Source: Synergistaceae bacterium (GTDB taxonomy: Bacteria > Synergistota > Synergistia > Synergistales > Aminobacteriaceae). Taken from it: 6,352 bases of DNA. The notes under the pieces are model-generated. The model was not told where the DNA came from. It did no database searches and saw only the letters and a program-made list of their open reading frames with translations. The position numbers were made by a program, and so were the translations under genes. The stretch lies in NCBI GenBank assembly GCA_017455085.1, contig JAFTBT010000139.1, forward strand, positions 1 to 6,352, given 5' to 3'. This document shows positions 5,639 to 6,352 of this stretch, piece by piece; position 1 is the first letter of the stretch; every line of letters starts with the position of its first letter.

Positions 5639-6352
5639 TATGCTTTTGGCTTCATAGCCGGGAACAGAATCACATCCCTGATAGATTTTGCTCCGGTCAG
5701 GAACATTACTATCCTGTCCATTCCGATTCCCATTCCTCCGGTCGGGGGGAGTCCTGCCTCGATTGCGTTGATGAAGTCCTCGTCAAAGACATGTGCTTCG
5801 TCGTCGCCTTCAGCCTTTTTGCGGGCCTGGTCCTCGAATCTTTCGCGCTGGTCTATCGGGTCGTTAAGCTCACTGAACGCATTAGCAACTTCCTTCCCAA
5901 ACATGAACAGCTCGAATCTGTGAGTGTAGTCGGGATTTTCGGGGTCTCTCTTCGACAGCGGAGATATTTCCGTAGGGTGGCCGAGCAGGAATGTCGGCTC
6001 TATGAGTTGGGTCTCACCGAACGCCTCAAACATCAGATTCAGCACTGCAAATTTGCTCTCGCGGCCTGTAAGTTCATCACCGAGTCCCTTTTTGCGGGCG
6101 ATGTCCCTTGCTTCCTCGTCAGACTCTATTGCGTCAAAGTCTACCCCTGCATATTCTTTCACAGCCTCGCGCATGGTGATTCTGTTGAACGGTTTCGAGA
6201 GGTCTAACTGCGTGCCGTTCCACTCGATTGTGAGAGTGCCGATTGCTTTTGCAGCGTTGCGGATGAGTTCTTCTGCGAGGTTCATCATGTCGACATAGTT
6301 AGCGTACGGCCAATACACCTCCATCATGGTGAACTCCGGGTTGTGCATGGTA
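5638..6352 (-). CDS. lysS: Lysine--tRNA ligase, C-terminal part (5' end outside window)
   Basis: Class II aminoacyl-tRNA synthetase that charges tRNA-Lys in the cytoplasm. About 237 C-terminal residues are present, roughly the last half of a 490-residue enzyme. The visible part begins inside the catalytic domain just after the motif 2 FRNEG region, with THNPEFTMMEVY-like sequence read as TMHNPEFTMMEVYWPYANY. It ends with motif 3, GLPPTGGMGIGMDRIVMFL, followed by the typical LysRS terminus SIRDVILFPAMKP. The Met at 6348 is internal: the frame continues upstream past the window edge with a Thr codon, and HNPEFT is an interior motif. The N-terminal OB-fold anticodon-binding domain would lie outside. 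The stop TAA overlaps the ligA ATG by one base, so the two form an operon. Confidence 0.97.
   Translation of the reverse strand, partial: TMHNPEFTMMEVYWPYANYVDMMNLAEELIRNAAKAIGTLTIEWNGTQLDLSKPFNRITMREAVKEYAGVDFDAIESDEEARDIARKKGLGDELTGRESKFAVLNLMFEAFGETQLIEPTFLLGHPTEISPLSKRDPENPDYTHRFELFMFGKEVANAFSELNDPIDQRERFEDQARKKAEGDDEAHVFDEDFINAIEAGLPPTGGMGIGMDRIVMFLTGAKSIRDVILFPAMKPKA

Noticed and set aside
5512..6207. A 231-codon open frame on the + strand across the lysS-ligA junction
   Set aside because: It lies antisense to two certain genes with intact family motifs, has no recognisable domain, and has the low-complexity look of a frame shadow.

Overview
The window is compactly coded bacterial DNA holding mostly housekeeping genes, with two less ordinary ones between them. 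Bacterial origin is clear from the NAD-dependent DNA ligase, the bacterial-type IleRS with a C-terminal zinc site, Shine-Dalgarno sequences (AAGGAG, AAGGAGG), sigma70-like promoters and intrinsic terminators. By eye the GC content is close to 50%. The protein flavour (ATP-type PfkA, LysRS and LigA sequences) suggests an anaerobe, perhaps Synergistota. That is only an impression, and no marker in the window settles it.

Layout from left to right: (1) The 3' part of ileS on the + strand, truncated by the window edge. (2) A hairpin at 1230-1272 between convergent genes that can act as a terminator for both strands. (3) On the minus strand, the unit pfkA -> alpha/beta hydrolase, with the hydrolase ATG only one codon after the pfkA stop and in the same frame. 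(4) The pfkA promoter, placed directly against the T-tract of the terminator of the next upstream gene. (5) A small single-gene unit for an unrecognised 81-aa protein with near-consensus promoter, strong ribosome binding site and strong intrinsic terminator. (6) On the minus strand, lysS (only its 3' end is in the window) followed by ligA, overlapping by one base in TAATG.

How they work together: ileS and lysS charge tRNAs, ligA seals DNA nicks and pfkA commits fructose 6-phosphate to glycolysis. No dedicated multi-gene system, mobile element, CRISPR array or RNA gene was found. The points most worth a second look are the 81-aa protein with an AT-hook-like RRGRP start, the loss of several effector-site residues in PfkA while its catalytic residues remain, and the in-frame pfkA/hydrolase junction without a clear ribosome binding site. 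No stretch longer than about 140 bases lacks a gene.
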